Part shown: one piece after another, positions 27,846-37,789 of the stretch
Layout: every line of letters begins with the position of its first letter
Position numbering within the stretch: the stretch's first letter is position 1
The notes under the pieces: model-generated
Told to the model about the DNA's origin: nothing
The model's database searches: none
Seen by the model: only the letters and a program-made list of their open reading frames with translations
Translations under genes and position numbers: made by a program
Assembly (NCBI GenBank): GCA_021323675.1
Contig: JAJPKP010000071.1
Span: forward strand, 1 to 64,000
Reading direction: 5' to 3'
Source: Pseudomonadota bacterium
GTDB taxonomy: Bacteria; Desulfobacterota; Binatia; Binatales; Binataceae
DNA length: 64,000 nucleotides

Positions 27846-28001
27846 TAGCTCGACGACCCGCCTTGCCCGGCTTTTTCCCTATCCTTTATACTCGCGCAGC
27901 GCCGCAATTTTCGCCGCCGACGATGGGTCGGCGCGTTGTCCCTGGCGCACGGATGTCTGTTTGACGCGCCGCTGCCGGCGCCCGCTTCTAAGAAAAAAAG
28001 G

Positions 28002-29183
28002 ATGAGACAGGTAGCATTCCATCGACCCGCGATGGGTCCGGACGAAGAACGTGAAGTTATCGACGCGCTGCGATCGGGATGGATTACGACCGGGCCCAAG
28101 GCCAAGCAGTTCGAAAAGGAATTTGCGGCCTACGTGGGCGCTCGTCATGCCCTCGCCGTGGCACACTGCACGGGTGCGCTTCATCTCGCGCTGTGGGCGC
28201 TCGGACTTGGCGCGGGCGATGAAGTAATCACGACGCCGTTCACTTTTACCGCGACAGCCGAGGTTATGGGCTATCTGGGAGTCCGCCCGGTTTTCGTGGA
28301 TGTCGATCCCGGCACGTTCAATATTTCTCCCGCGCGGGTCGAAGAAGCGCTGGAAAGCGGGCGGCACAAGCGCGCGCGCGCAATCCTGCCGGTTCATTTC
28401 GCGGGACATCCGTGCGACATGGACCGCCTGCTCGCAATCGCGCGGCAATACGACCTGAAAATCGTCGAGGATGCCGCCCATGCCGCGGGCGCCGCGCGCC
28501 ATCTGGATGGCCGCGGGATGACGAAGATCGGCACGATTGGCGACCTCACCTGCTTCAGCTTCTACGCGACCAAGAACTTCACCTCGGCCGAAGGCGGGAT
28601 GATCACCACCGCCGACGACGCACTGGCGGACAAGATCGCCGTCGCGAGCCTGCATGGGATGAACAAGGACGCCTGGAAGCGCTACGACAAGAGCGGATCG
28701 TGGTACTACGAGATTCACGACCTCGGGTTCAAATACAACCTCTCCGACGTTCACGCCGCGATCGGGCTTGCCCAACTCAGGCGCGCGGACGGGTTCCTGC
28801 GCCGGCGCACCGATATAGCGATGCGCTACAACCGTGCCTTTCGCGAGTGTGACGCATTGCAGATCCCCTACTCCGAGGCCGGCATCGAACACGCCTGGCA
28901 TCTTTACGTCCTCCGCCTCAAGCCGGACCTGTTGCGGATAGGCAGGGGCCAGTTCGTTGAAATCCTGCGCGAGCGCGGCGTAGGGACTTCCGTGCACTGC
29001 ATCCCGCTGCACACGATGCACTACTACCAGCGGGCGTACGGCTACCATAACGGCGAATTTCCGGTGGCGGAGGACATCTATGAGCGATGTCTCTCGCTGC
29101 CGATCTATCCTTCGATGACGGACGAAGACGTCGAGTACGTGATCGATACGGTCGGGTCGATCGTCCGCGAAAACCGGCGCTGA
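28002..29183 (+). CDS. DegT/DnrJ/EryC1/StrS family sugar aminotransferase
   Basis: 393-residue PLP enzyme that transfers an amino group onto a keto-sugar nucleotide. The catalytic Lys is in [15 protein letters not shown] (K191), preceded by EDAAHAAGA, the PLP-contact Asp-Ala-Ala-His motif. [12 protein letters not shown] segment and [19 protein letters not shown] are typical. The ATG at 28002 gives the standard MRQVAFHRP start; the frame is open to 27936. It is 11 bp upstream of the UDP-xylose synthase gene, forming an operon for a modified sugar. The acceptor sugar cannot be told from sequence. Confidence 0.9.
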   Translation: MRQVAFHRPAMGPDEEREVIDALRSGWITTGPKAKQFEKEFAAYVGARHALAVAHCTGALHLALWALGLGAGDEVITTPFTFTATAEVMGYLGVRPVFVDVDPGTFNISPARVEEALESGRHKRARAILPVHFAGHPCDMDRLLAIARQYDLKIVEDAAHAAGAARHLDGRGMTKIGTIGDLTCFSFYATKNFTSAEGGMITTADDALADKIAVASLHGMNKDAWKRYDKSGSWYYEIHDLGFKYNLSDVHAAIGLAQLRRADGFLRRRTDIAMRYNRAFRECDALQIPYSEAGIEHAWHLYVLRLKPDLLRIGRGQFVEILRERGVGTSVHCIPLHTMHYYQRAYGYHNGEFPVAEDIYERCLSLPIYPSMTDEDVEYVIDTVGSIVRENRR

Positions 29184-29194
29184 GGAAAATAAGC

Positions 29195-30136
29195 ATGCGC
29201 ACCCTGGTCACCGGCGGCGCGGGATTCCTTGGATCGCACCTGTGCGAGCGGCTGCTCAAGGACGGGCACGAAGTGGTCTGCCTGGACAACTACTTCAGCG
29301 GCAAGCGCTCCAACATCGCGCATCTGCGCAACCATCGCAATTTCGAGCTCATCCGCCACGACATCGTCGAGCCGATCCTGCTCGAAGTCGATCGCATCTT
29401 CCATCTCGCCTGCCCGGCCTCGCCGGTGCATTACCAGTACAACCCGGTGAAGACCATCAAGACGAGCGTGATGGGGACGATCAACATGCTCGGTCTTGCC
29501 AAGCGGGTGCGCGCGCGGATTCTGCTCACTTCCACCAGCGAAGTCTATGGCGACCCGGAGCAGCATCCGCAGACCGAGAGCTATTGGGGACACGTCAATC
29601 CGATCGGGGTGCGCGCCTGTTACGACGAAGGCAAGCGCGTCGCGGAAACGCTGATGATGGACTACCATCGCCAGAACAAGGTCGATATCCGCATCGTGCG
29701 CATCTTCAACACCTACGGTCCGCGGATGGCAATCAATGACGGACGGGTGGTGTCGAACTTCTGCGTGTCCGCGCTCAAGGGCGAGGACCTGGAGGTTTTC
29801 GGCGACGGCAAGCAGACGCGCTCATTCGCCTACGTCGATGACATCATCGAGGCTTTGGTCAGGATGATGGCGCAGGAGGAGCATATCGGCCCGGTCAATA
29901 TCGGCAATCCCGTCGAACTCACGATTCTGGAACTCGCCTCGCTTGCGATCGAATTCGCCGGCAGCTCCTCGAAGCTCAAGATGATGCCGCCGCGGCCGGA
30001 CGATCCCGTGCGGCGCAAGCCCGATATCTCGCTCGCCAAGCGAGTACTCAACTGGGAGCCGCGAATACCTCTGAGCGAGGGGCTGCGCAAGACTATCGAT
30101 CACATGCGCGCCGAATTAGGCCTGATTCGGACATGA
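29195..30136 (+). CDS. UDP-glucuronate decarboxylase (UDP-xylose synthase)
   Basis: 313-residue extended SDR enzyme converting UDP-glucuronate to UDP-xylose. The NAD site is [11 protein letters not shown], the catalytic Tyr and Lys are in YDEGKR (Y143, K147), and [15 protein letters not shown] and the [10 protein letters not shown] segment are hallmarks of UXS. ATG 29195 is preceded by GAGG about ten bases upstream. It follows the DegT aminotransferase and its stop overlaps the SDR start (ATGA). UDP-xylose would feed cell-surface polysaccharide or glycan synthesis. Confidence 0.92.
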   Translation: MRTLVTGGAGFLGSHLCERLLKDGHEVVCLDNYFSGKRSNIAHLRNHRNFELIRHDIVEPILLEVDRIFHLACPASPVHYQYNPVKTIKTSVMGTINMLGLAKRVRARILLTSTSEVYGDPEQHPQTESYWGHVNPIGVRACYDEGKRVAETLMMDYHRQNKVDIRIVRIFNTYGPRMAINDGRVVSNFCVSALKGEDLEVFGDGKQTRSFAYVDDIIEALVRMMAQEEHIGPVNIGNPVELTILELASLAIEFAGSSSKLKMMPPRPDDPVRRKPDISLAKRVLNWEPRIPLSEGLRKTIDHMRAELGLIRT

Positions 30137-30912
30137 ACGGCGCCGCGCTCATAACCGGCGCATCGAGCGGCCTCGGCGAGGAGTTCGCCCTTCAGCTCGC
30201 ACGGGAAAAGCGCAGTCTCGTCCTGGTGGCGCGCCGCGAGGACCGGCTGCGCGAAGTTGCCGAACGCGCAAGGAAGGCGGGCGCCGGCGAGGTCACCATC
30301 CTGGCTTCGGACTTGTCGCGTCCGGATGCGGCGGCGGAAATCCATGCGAAAACATCGGCGGCCGGCATCGCCGTCGATTATCTGGTAAACAACGCCGGTT
30401 TCGGCACGCGCGGGCGATTCGACCGGCTTCCGCTGGAGCGCGAAATCGAGGAGATAAATCTGAACGTCGGGGCGCTGGTGGCGCTCACGCGGCTGTTTCT
30501 GCCAACGATGATCGCAGACCGGCGGGGGACGATCGTCAACGTCGCATCGACCGCCGCGTTTCAGCCGGTGCCGTGGATGGCAACTTACGCGGCAACCAAG
30601 GCATTCGTGCTGAGTTTCTCTGAAGCGCTTTCCAGTGAGCTTCAGGGCAGCGGAATCACCGTTCTGGCGCTATGCCCCGGTCCGACACGCACCGAATTCC
30701 AGCAAGTTGCGAGCGTGGAAAACGCCGCGGTTCCGTCATTTGCCTACATGGATGCCGCCACGGTGGTGCGCGAAGCTATCTCCGCGGCCCGGCGCGGCAA
30801 GGCGCTCAAGATCAACGGAGTAATCAATGCGATTATGGCGGAATCGACCCGCTTCGCGCCGCGCGGCCTGGTTCGGAAAATCGCGGGGGCGATGTTTCGC
30901 GGAGATTCATGA
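30133..30912 (+). CDS. Classical short-chain dehydrogenase/reductase
   Basis: 259-residue SDR with the cofactor motif [12 protein letters not shown], catalytic Ser in VASTAAF and the catalytic pair YAATK. An arginine pair after the second strand (VARREDRL) favours NADP(H). The start overlaps the UXS stop as ATGA and its own stop overlaps a possible ATG at 30909, so it is coupled within the operon. SDRs of this DltE/YdfG-like type act on diverse alcohols or ketones; the substrate is unknown. It ends with a helical tail of about 30 residues. Confidence 0.88.
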   Translation: MNGAALITGASSGLGEEFALQLAREKRSLVLVARREDRLREVAERARKAGAGEVTILASDLSRPDAAAEIHAKTSAAGIAVDYLVNNAGFGTRGRFDRLPLEREIEEINLNVGALVALTRLFLPTMIADRRGTIVNVASTAAFQPVPWMATYAATKAFVLSFSEALSSELQGSGITVLALCPGPTRTEFQQVASVENAAVPSFAYMDAATVVREAISAARRGKALKINGVINAIMAESTRFAPRGLVRKIAGAMFRGDS

Positions 30913-30983
30913 GCGCCAACGTGCTTGCGCTCACCGGGCGCGGGCGTAAGAATTATTATATTCTTCCCGCGTTCGATCGTTTG

Positions 30984-31295
30984 ATGCGCAAGGCGCCTTC
31001 AATCATGTGGATGGTCGCGCTGGCTGGAACCGCGATCGGAGTTTCAGCCTGTGCAACCGCGCCTCCGCCCCCGCCGCCCGCGCCTGTGCTCATCTCGTCT
31101 CCTCCGCCTCCCCCTCCGCCCGTACAGACGGCGCACAGTCCGGATGAGGACTGGAATATCTTCCCCGATCCGACCACCGGAACGATCGACATCTACCACA
31201 AGGGGCAATATGTCGGCGTGATCACGGGCAACGAACCGCCGGAGCAGGATCCTCCCCTGCCGCATCCGCCGGACGATCCCTACCTGAGCCAGTAG
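30984..31295 (+). CDS. Small proline-rich lipoprotein
   Basis: 103 residues from the ATG at 30984. A signal peptide (residues 1-22) ends in a lipobox VSAC (C23). A long Pro run follows (about 26-50, ATAPPPPPPAP and SPPPPPPPV), then an acidic-polar segment with TGTIDIYHKGQYVGVITGNEP. A possible earlier ATG at 30909 overlaps the SDR stop and would add 25 residues. It is the last gene of the sugar operon. The family is unknown; the proline run suggests it spans the periplasm. The start choice is the main doubt. Confidence 0.6.
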   Translation: MRKAPSIMWMVALAGTAIGVSACATAPPPPPPAPVLISSPPPPPPPVQTAHSPDEDWNIFPDPTTGTIDIYHKGQYVGVITGNEPPEQDPPLPHPPDDPYLSQ

Positions 31296-31304
31296 CCGCG
31301 GGCT

Positions 31305-32447
31305 TCAGTCTTTGAGCAGGTTGCGCGCGATCACGACTCGCTGAATCTGCGAAGTGCCCTCGTATATCTGCAGCAGCTTTGCATCGCGCATCAGCTTTTC
31401 GACCGGATACTCTTTCATGTAGCCGTAGCCGCCGAATATCTGCACGGCGTCGGTCGCGATCTTCATGCAGGCATCGGCGCTGAACGCCTTGGCATAGCTC
31501 GAGGTGACGTTGGGGCTCTCGCCGCGGTCAACGAGCCACGCCGCCTTGTAGGTCAGCAGGCGCATCGCCTCGATATCGATCGCCATGTCGGCCATCATGA
31601 ACTGAATCGCCTGGAAGTTGGCGATCGGCTGGCCGAACGCGTTGCGCTGTTTCGAGTACTTGAGACATTCATCGAGTGCGCGCTGGCTGATTCCGATCGC
31701 AATCGCTCCGATTTCCGGGCGGCTGCGATCGAACGTCGCCATCGCGTACTTGAACCCCTCCCCTTCGCGGCCCACCAGGGCGGCGGCGGGAATGCGCGCG
31801 TCTTCGTAGAAAATCTCGGCGGTATCAGCGGCGCGCTGTCCGAGCTTTCCATGCATCCGCCGCCGCGTAACTCCGGGGGTGCTCGCGGGGAAAACGAAGC
31901 ACGAGATTCCCTTGTGCTTGAGGCGCCGATCGCTGGTCGCGAAGGTGACAATCCAGTCGGACATCGATCCGTTGGAGATGAAATGCTTCATGCCGTTGAG
32001 CACGAAATGGTCGCCGTCGCGGCGATACGTCGTGCTCATCGAGGCCACATCCGATCCCGCCCCGGGCTCGGTAATCGCGAATGCGCAGAAGGACAGCTTT
32101 TGCATCAGGCCGCCCAGGTAGGTGCGCTGCTGGTCGGGGTTGCCGGCGACGAGGAGCGGCAGCGTGGCGAGATCGTTGGCGGCGATGGCGTTGGTGATGC
32201 CGGCGCATCCGTAGTTCAGCTCCTCGGCGATGAGGCAGGTGTCGAGGATACTGAGGCCGGGGCCGCCGAGATCTTTGGGTACTCCGAAGTTGATCAAGCC
32301 CGCGGCAAAGGCTTTTTCGCAGATATCGCGCGGAAAGATTTCCTTTTCGTCGTATTCGCGCGCTCGCGGGATTATCTCCTGCTCCGAGAATTTATGCGCG
32401 AGGCTCTTGAGCTCGCGCTGCTCTTCCGTGAGTTCAAAACCGAACAT
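31305..32447 (-). CDS. Acyl-CoA dehydrogenase
   Basis: 380-residue FAD enzyme that makes a trans-2,3 double bond in acyl-CoA. It opens with MFGFELTEEQRELKSLAHKF and contains FAITEPGAGSD, the fatty acyl and FAD contact stretch, and RNAFGQPIANFQ and IFGGYGYMKEYPVEKLMRDAK. The catalytic base Glu is in IYEGTSQIQR. ATG 32447 is preceded by GAGG at a good distance; the frame is open to 32507. It converges with the sugar operon, nine bases from the lipoprotein stop. Chain length is unknown. Confidence 0.93.
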   Translation of the reverse strand: MFGFELTEEQRELKSLAHKFSEQEIIPRAREYDEKEIFPRDICEKAFAAGLINFGVPKDLGGPGLSILDTCLIAEELNYGCAGITNAIAANDLATLPLLVAGNPDQQRTYLGGLMQKLSFCAFAITEPGAGSDVASMSTTYRRDGDHFVLNGMKHFISNGSMSDWIVTFATSDRRLKHKGISCFVFPASTPGVTRRRMHGKLGQRAADTAEIFYEDARIPAAALVGREGEGFKYAMATFDRSRPEIGAIAIGISQRALDECLKYSKQRNAFGQPIANFQAIQFMMADMAIDIEAMRLLTYKAAWLVDRGESPNVTSSYAKAFSADACMKIATDAVQIFGGYGYMKEYPVEKLMRDAKLLQIYEGTSQIQRVVIARNLLKD

Positions 32448-32696
32448 CTGATTTTCCTCTTTGGGCCGCGGCGCGAAGCGCCCGCCATCGCATCTGGTGT
32501 TAACCAAGTGCGCGCATCAAGAAAAGAGCATCGAGAGCGCACCGAAACCCGCCGATCGCCCCCGCGCGAACCTTCGCCGCGACGTCCTCAAAGTCCGCGG
32601 CCATTGAAAATACCGTATCCGCTAGGCTAAGACTCGCCGAAGCTCCCGGACGCGGCCCGCCGCGAGGAAGCAACATTATCGGACAAGGAGAAAACG

Positions 32697-32993
32697 ATGC
32701 CCATAGCAATTGTCGCGAAGATCAAGGCCAAGGCCGGCAGCGAATCGCAGCTCGAAGCGGCGTTCCGCGAAATGATCACGAAGGTCAGAAGCGAGCCCGG
32801 CACGCTTTCGTACATCCTGCACAAGTCGATTCAGGATCCCACGGTGTTCTACTTTTATGAGACCTACGTGGACCAGGCCGCCGTCGATGCGCACGGCAAG
32901 ACGCCGCACATGAAGGAGCTCGGGGCAAAGATCGGGCCGCATCTTGACGGCCGTCCTGAGGTCAGCGTGCTCACCGAAGTCGATCGCAAGTAA
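32697..32993 (+). CDS. Antibiotic biosynthesis monooxygenase (ABM/YgiN) family protein
   Basis: 98-residue ferredoxin-like dimeric alpha/beta protein. It opens with MPIAIVAKIKAKAGSE and has the family helix and strand order with EPGTLSYILHKS and FYFYETYVDQAAVDAH. AAGGAG lies about nine bases upstream of the ATG. Members include quinol monooxygenases and anthrone oxygenases that work without a cofactor. A strong terminator hairpin follows its stop, so the gene is probably its own transcription unit. Exact substrate is unknown. Confidence 0.85.
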   Translation: MPIAIVAKIKAKAGSESQLEAAFREMITKVRSEPGTLSYILHKSIQDPTVFYFYETYVDQAAVDAHGKTPHMKELGAKIGPHLDGRPEVSVLTEVDRK

Positions 32994-33019
32994 GAATTTC
33001 CCGCCCTTGGAACAGGATG

Positions 33020-33055
33020 CGGGCGGGGTCCGATTGGACTCCGCCCGTTTTTTTT
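33020..33055 (+). terminator. Rho-independent terminator between ABM and MAPEG genes
   Basis: A 12-pair stem (left arm 33020-33031 CGGGCGGGGTCC, loop GATT, right arm 33036-33047 GGACTCCGCCCG, one G-U pair) is followed by eight T residues (33048-33055). It terminates transcription from the ABM gene. The T run directly touches the GGAGG ribosome site of the next gene. Confidence 0.93.
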
Positions 33056-33070
33056 GGAGGAACCGCAGCC

Positions 33071-33499
33071 ATGGAGCAGACGGCAATCTTCGGCCCGTTC
33101 TTCGCCACGATCTTTCTGACCCTCGCGGTCTGGATTTACATGTACGTGCGCCGAATCGTGTTCATAAACGCAAGCCGGGTGAGCCCGAAGGAGCTCGCGA
33201 AACCGGGCAAGCTTGCGGAAATCTCGCCTCCGGCCGTCAGCAACCCTTCGGACAATCTCAAAAATCTTTTTGAGATACCGGTGATCTTCTACGCGATCGC
33301 ACTCTACCTGTTCGCGACCAAACAGGTGGACTCTTTGTACATCGATGCCGCCTGGGTGTTCGTTGTGTTCCGCGTGCTGCACAGCATCGTTCATTGCACG
33401 ATCAATATCGTGATGCTGCGCTTCTACCTGTACGCGATTGCCACAGTCGCCGTATGGTTCATGGCGATTCGGGCGGCTTTGGTCTATCTGAGCCTGTAG
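33071..33499 (+). CDS. MAPEG family membrane protein
   Basis: 142 residues with about four hydrophobic helices, the arrangement of MAPEG proteins (glutathione transferase/eicosanoid family). The segment [40 protein letters not shown] contains the DNLKNLFE stretch diagnostic of the family. ATG 33071 has GGAGG nine bases upstream, located just after the terminator T run, so transcript entry or read-through may control it. The substrate is unknown; detoxification or lipid peroxide handling is a guess. Confidence 0.86.
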   Translation: MEQTAIFGPFFATIFLTLAVWIYMYVRRIVFINASRVSPKELAKPGKLAEISPPAVSNPSDNLKNLFEIPVIFYAIALYLFATKQVDSLYIDAAWVFVVFRVLHSIVHCTINIVMLRFYLYAIATVAVWFMAIRAALVYLSL

Positions 33500-33611
33500 C
33501 CGGGCCCCGCGGTTTCGACCGGTTGCCAATGCGCCGAGGGAGCGACAGTATGCACCTAGCAATCGCACGCTTCGCCTTTACGGCCCGCGTCGCGCCAGCA
33601 AGGAGTTACTG

Positions 33612-34796
33612 ATGAGAGAAGCCGTAATCGTTTCCACCGCCCGTACGCCGATTGGAAAGGCCTACCGGGGCGCTTTCAATGACATCGAGTCGCCGTCGAT
33701 GGCGGCGCCGATCATCCGCGAGGCGCTGAAGCGCGCGCGTGTCGAGCCGGGCGAGGTTGACGACCTCGTCATGGGCGCCGCACTGCAGCAGGGCAGCCAG
33801 GGCTTCAATGTCGGGCGGCAATGCGCGGTTGCGGCGGGACTTCCCGTCAGCGTCGCCGGCCAGAGCGTGGACAGGCAGTGCTCCTCGGGACTCATGAGCA
33901 TCTCGATGGCGGCGAAGCAGATCATGGTCGATGGGATGCAGACCGTGGTTGCGGGCGGGGTCGAATCGATCAGCCTCGTCCAGAACGCGCACATGAATCA
34001 GTACCGCGCCGGCGACCCGCTGGTGCTCAAGTACGCCCCCGCGGTGTACATGGCGATGATCGATACCGCCGAGGTGGTCTCCAAGCGCTACAAGATCTCG
34101 CGCGAAGCGCAGGATGAATATTCGCTTCAGAGCCAGCAGCGGACGTTCGCCGCCCAGGAAGCCGGCTATTTCAACGACGAGATCGTTACCACCACTGTCA
34201 CGAAGCTGTTCGAGGACAAGAAGACCGGCGAAAAAACCCGCCAGCAGGTCACGCTCGAGCGCGACGAATGCAACCGTCCCGGCACGACCCTGGAAGGGCT
34301 CGCTTCGCTGCCTCCGGTGAAAGGCCCGGGCGGTTTTATTACCGCCGGCAATGCCAGCCAGCTTTCCGATGGCGCATCGGTGTGCGTGCTGATGGAGCGC
34401 AAGCAGGCGGAGCAGCGCGGGCTTCATCCCCTGGGGATTTATCGCGGGATGGCGGTGGCCGGATGCGAGCCCGACGAGATGGGGATCGGGCCGGTATTCG
34501 CCGTGCCGAAGCTGCTCGAACGAAACGGCCTCAAGATGGACGACATCGGGCTTTGGGAACTGAACGAAGCTTTCGCCTGCCAGGTTATCTATTGCCGCGA
34601 TCGGCTGGGAATCCCCAACGAGCGGCTCAACGTGAACGGCGGCGCCATCTCGATCGGCCATCCGTACGGAATGAGCGGATCGCGGATGACGGGACACGCG
34701 CTGATCGAGGGAAAAAGGCGCGGCGTCAAGTACGTGGTAATCACGATGTGCGTCGGCGGCGGAATGGGCGCTGCCGGCCTGTTCGAAGTCGCATAG
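33612..34796 (+). CDS. Thiolase (acetyl-CoA C-acyltransferase)
   Basis: 394-residue thiolase. The nucleophilic Cys is in [11 protein letters not shown] (C90). The second catalytic pair is in [10 protein letters not shown] (His) and the C-terminal [13 protein letters not shown] (Cys). It starts with the usual [27 protein letters not shown] precedes the ATG by about nine bases. It catalyses reversible thiolytic cleavage or condensation of acyl-CoA and is 22 bp upstream of an F420-type oxidoreductase on the same strand, implying co-transcription. Biosynthetic versus degradative use is not decidable. Confidence 0.93.
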   Translation: MREAVIVSTARTPIGKAYRGAFNDIESPSMAAPIIREALKRARVEPGEVDDLVMGAALQQGSQGFNVGRQCAVAAGLPVSVAGQSVDRQCSSGLMSISMAAKQIMVDGMQTVVAGGVESISLVQNAHMNQYRAGDPLVLKYAPAVYMAMIDTAEVVSKRYKISREAQDEYSLQSQQRTFAAQEAGYFNDEIVTTTVTKLFEDKKTGEKTRQQVTLERDECNRPGTTLEGLASLPPVKGPGGFITAGNASQLSDGASVCVLMERKQAEQRGLHPLGIYRGMAVAGCEPDEMGIGPVFAVPKLLERNGLKMDDIGLWELNEAFACQVIYCRDRLGIPNERLNVNGGAISIGHPYGMSGSRMTGHALIEGKRRGVKYVVITMCVGGGMGAAGLFEVA

Positions 34797-34818
34797 CGAG
34801 CGGGAGGAGAGAGACAGG

Positions 34819-35844
34819 ATGAAACTGGGAACAATGGCAGCCGGATTCGGACCGCAGATCCGAATCGATATAGACCGAATCAAGGAGGCCGAGGCGCTCG
34901 GTTACGACTCGGTGTGGACCGCCGAGGCATGGGGCAGCGACGCGATCACGCCGCTGGCCTGGATCGCCGCCAAGACCAGCAAGATCAAGCTGGGAACCGC
35001 AATCATGCAGATGCCCGCGCGCACGCCCGCGATGTGCGCGATGGAAGTGATGACGGTCGATCAGCTTTCGGGCGGCAGAATGATCGTGGGACTGGGACCC
35101 TCGGGACCGCAGGTGGTCGAGGGATGGCACGGAGTGGCGTACGGCAAGCCGCTCAAGCGCACCCGCGAATACATCGCGATCATGCGCCAGATCTTTCAGC
35201 GCGAAAAGCCGGTCGAGTTCCAGGGCGAGTACTACCACATGCCCTACAAAGGGCCGGGCGCGTCGGGTCTCGGCAAACCGCTGCGCAGCATCCTGCACGG
35301 CCGCACCAACATCCCGATCTACACCGCCACCATCTCGCCCAAAGGCGTCGAAACCGCGGCGGAAGTCGCCGACGGATTCATTCCGGTGTGGACTACGCCC
35401 AAAGGACTCGAAACTTTCGTTCCGCATATCGAGACCGGGTTTCGCAAGGCCGGCGGCGGCAAGGGATTCAATAATTTCGAAGTCGCAGTGTCGTTGAACG
35501 TGGTCGTCAACAACGACGTCCAGGCCGCTCGCGATTCGCTCAAACCCGGCATCGCGCTCTACGTGGGCGGGATGGGCGCGCGCGACAAAAACTTCTACAC
35601 CCAGCATGTGAGCCGCCAGGGATGGGCGGACGATGCGCACAGGATCCAGGACCTGTTCCTGAGCGGCAAGCGGCAGGAAGCGATCGCCGCGGTGCCCGAT
35701 GCGCTGGTCGATGAACTGTCGCTGGTCGGACCAAAGGAGCGCATCCGCGAACGCGCGGCAGCCTGGAAAGCCAGCAAGGCGACCACGCTGCTGATCGGCG
35801 GCGATGCGGCCGCGGTCCGCGCGGCAGCCGAGGCCTTCCTCTAA
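34819..35844 (+). CDS. LLM class F420-dependent oxidoreductase
   Basis: 341-residue luciferase-like protein distinct from the one at 1306-2259. Features are GYDSVWTAEAWGSDAITPLAW, IMQMPARTPAM, QLSGGRMIVGLGPSGPQ and ERHGVAYGKPLKRTREYIAIMR-like sequence, resembling the mycobacterial Rv3520c-type branch. GGGAGGAG precedes the ATG by about ten bases. Adjacent thiolase suggests it acts on a CoA-linked or aliphatic substrate, but this is inference. CofG in the same window fits F420 dependence. A 36-bp perfect palindrome follows its stop. Confidence 0.87.
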   Translation: MKLGTMAAGFGPQIRIDIDRIKEAEALGYDSVWTAEAWGSDAITPLAWIAAKTSKIKLGTAIMQMPARTPAMCAMEVMTVDQLSGGRMIVGLGPSGPQVVEGWHGVAYGKPLKRTREYIAIMRQIFQREKPVEFQGEYYHMPYKGPGASGLGKPLRSILHGRTNIPIYTATISPKGVETAAEVADGFIPVWTTPKGLETFVPHIETGFRKAGGGKGFNNFEVAVSLNVVVNNDVQAARDSLKPGIALYVGGMGARDKNFYTQHVSRQGWADDAHRIQDLFLSGKRQEAIAAVPDALVDELSLVGPKERIRERAAAWKASKATTLLIGGDAAAVRAAAEAFL

Positions 35845-35852
35845 GCACACCA

Positions 35853-35888
35853 CGGCAGAGCGGGCATCGATCGATGCCCGCTCTGCCG
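35853..35888. terminator. 36-bp perfect palindrome after the LLM oxidoreductase gene
   Basis: Two 18-base arms meet without spacer; left arm begins CGGCAGAGCGGGCATC and right arm ends GATGCCCGCTCTGCCG. Transcribed from either strand it forms a very stable hairpin. No T run follows, so it is not a classic intrinsic terminator. It may protect mRNA 3' ends, act with Rho, or bind a dimeric protein. Confidence 0.6.
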
Positions 35889-36124
35889 CACAATCTCCGG
35901 TCCCGCTAAGAATCCCGGGGGAACCAGTTTCGTCGCCGGGCGGACTCTTCGGCGAGGCATCGTCATCGCGCCCCGCCGTCGCGCATGCGGCTTTCAAGTC
36001 GTGACGAGATTTTCATAGACTCGTTGTCTAAGAATCACGATCGAGCGTGGCACGACGCAGTACGCTCTGCCATGATAGGCTTTGACATCTTTTTTTGACC
36101 TGCGATTCAGAAAGGCTCCCATAG

Positions 36125-37789
36125 ATGAAATACGGAAGCGCTGTCGCGTCAGCTCTTTTGGCCGCGCTCGTCGCGGTTTGGGTGGGCGGATGCGGCGGTA
36201 ACGGCAACTCGGGCCCCAGCCCTACGCCAATCCCGACCCCCGCGGGGCTCGGAAACCTGGGCCACGTCATAATCGTGATTCAGGAAAACCACTCCTTCGA
36301 TACTTACCTCGGCGTGCTGCCGTATGCGGGCCCTACTTCCTACTTTTCTTCGCCCAGTCCCTACCATCCCGCTTCGGGGGCCGGCGGCTGCGACCCGACT
36401 GACTCGACATGTGTCGATGGCCTCGCGTGCAGCGGGACGACTCCGCAAACGTGCGGTAATTTCAACTATGTAAACTCCGAGCAGCAGTTCGCATTTCACA
36501 CGACCGACTACTGCCCGTCCGAGGCTCCCAATCACGATTGGGGGCCGATGCATCAGAAGGCGAACTATTGCGATCCCAACTCGCCCGACCCGCTCAACAA
36601 TGGCTTTGCGCAGGTTGATTCCGCACCGCCCGCCGATGACGGCGCGCTGCCGATGGGCTACTACAACGAAACCGACCTGCCCTACTACTATGCGGCGGCT
36701 GAGACCTTCGCGATCAGCGACCGGCACTTCGCCTCGTTGATCGGCCCGACGCTGCCGGATCGGATGTACACGATGGCGGCGACTTCATTCGGCCATATCG
36801 AGACCGACTCGATCGACAATCAGCCGCCGGGTCCTCCCGGATATCAGCCGATCACGGGAACGATTTTCGACCTTCTCGACGCGAAGCATCAGAGCTGGAC
36901 GGAATATTACGAATGCGGCGACAACAAGGTTCCGCCGCGTCCATACGCTCAATTCTTCCGCTACGAAAACATCCCGAACTTCGTTCATCTGTCGAACACC
37001 GGTCCGTCCAATCAGTTCCCGGAGTTTGCCGCCGCGACCCAGGGCGCGAAATGCACTCTGCCCGCGGTTTCGTACGTGAGCCTGTACAACCATGAGCATC
37101 CTCCGTACGACATCCAGGCCGGAGAGCATGACGTTTCGGTGCTGGCCAACTATCTGCGATCGGGTCCGTGCTGGAAGGATTCGATCATGTTCATCACCTA
37201 CGACGAAGGCGGCGGGAACTACGACCATGTGACTCCGCCGGCCGCGGTCTCGCCGGACGGAATTCCGCCGGGGGAATGCGCCGATCTGTCGAATCCGCCG
37301 AAGTCGCGGATTCCGGGCAACGGGGCAAACTGCGCGTACAGCCATGAGTCGCAATCGCAGCTCGCCGCCCTCGCATCGCCGGGCGAAAAGCCGGCGAATT
37401 TCACTCAGCTCGGCTTCCGGATCCCGCTGATCGCGATATCGCCATTCGCCAAACCGCATTACGTGAGCCACGTGGTCAGCGATCACACATCGATTTTGAA
37501 ACTCGTCGAGGAACGCTTCCTGGGCGGGCGCAGCCTCACCAAACGTGACGCGCAGGCAAGCGACCTCAGCGACATGTTCGATTTCGTAAATTCGCCTTCG
37601 GTCAACCTTGCGATCTCTCCGGCGATCGCGCCCACGCCATCCCCATCGAACGGATGCTCCGAATCGACGGCGCCGCAGGAATGCACTGTTCCGGATCCAC
37701 TTCCCAGCCCGATGCCGACAGTGACCCCGGGACCGACTCCGACGCCGATTGCGTGCGTTATCCCGAGCGCCGCAGCACCGGGCATCTGA
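36125..37789 (+). CDS. Phosphoesterase lipoprotein (phospholipase C/acid phosphatase type)
   Basis: 554 residues of the PF04185-like phosphoesterase family, which cleaves phosphodiester or phosphomonoester bonds, often phospholipids. A lipoprotein signal with lipobox VGGC (C23) precedes a Gly/Pro/Thr-rich spacer. The metal-site motif IVIQENHSFDTYLG is present, with later motifs in FITYDEGGGNYDHVTPP, SHESQSQ and VVSDHTSILKLVEERF. The protein ends in a Pro/Thr-rich tail (about 500-554, PTVTPGPTPTP). It stands alone and is likely surface exposed or periplasmic. It could scavenge phosphate. Confidence 0.88.
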   Translation: MKYGSAVASALLAALVAVWVGGCGGNGNSGPSPTPIPTPAGLGNLGHVIIVIQENHSFDTYLGVLPYAGPTSYFSSPSPYHPASGAGGCDPTDSTCVDGLACSGTTPQTCGNFNYVNSEQQFAFHTTDYCPSEAPNHDWGPMHQKANYCDPNSPDPLNNGFAQVDSAPPADDGALPMGYYNETDLPYYYAAAETFAISDRHFASLIGPTLPDRMYTMAATSFGHIETDSIDNQPPGPPGYQPITGTIFDLLDAKHQSWTEYYECGDNKVPPRPYAQFFRYENIPNFVHLSNTGPSNQFPEFAAATQGAKCTLPAVSYVSLYNHEHPPYDIQAGEHDVSVLANYLRSGPCWKDSIMFITYDEGGGNYDHVTPPAAVSPDGIPPGECADLSNPPKSRIPGNGANCAYSHESQSQLAALASPGEKPANFTQLGFRIPLIAISPFAKPHYVSHVVSDHTSILKLVEERFLGGRSLTKRDAQASDLSDMFDFVNSPSVNLAISPAIAPTPSPSNGCSESTAPQECTVPDPLPSPMPTVTPGPTPTPIACVIPSAAAPGI

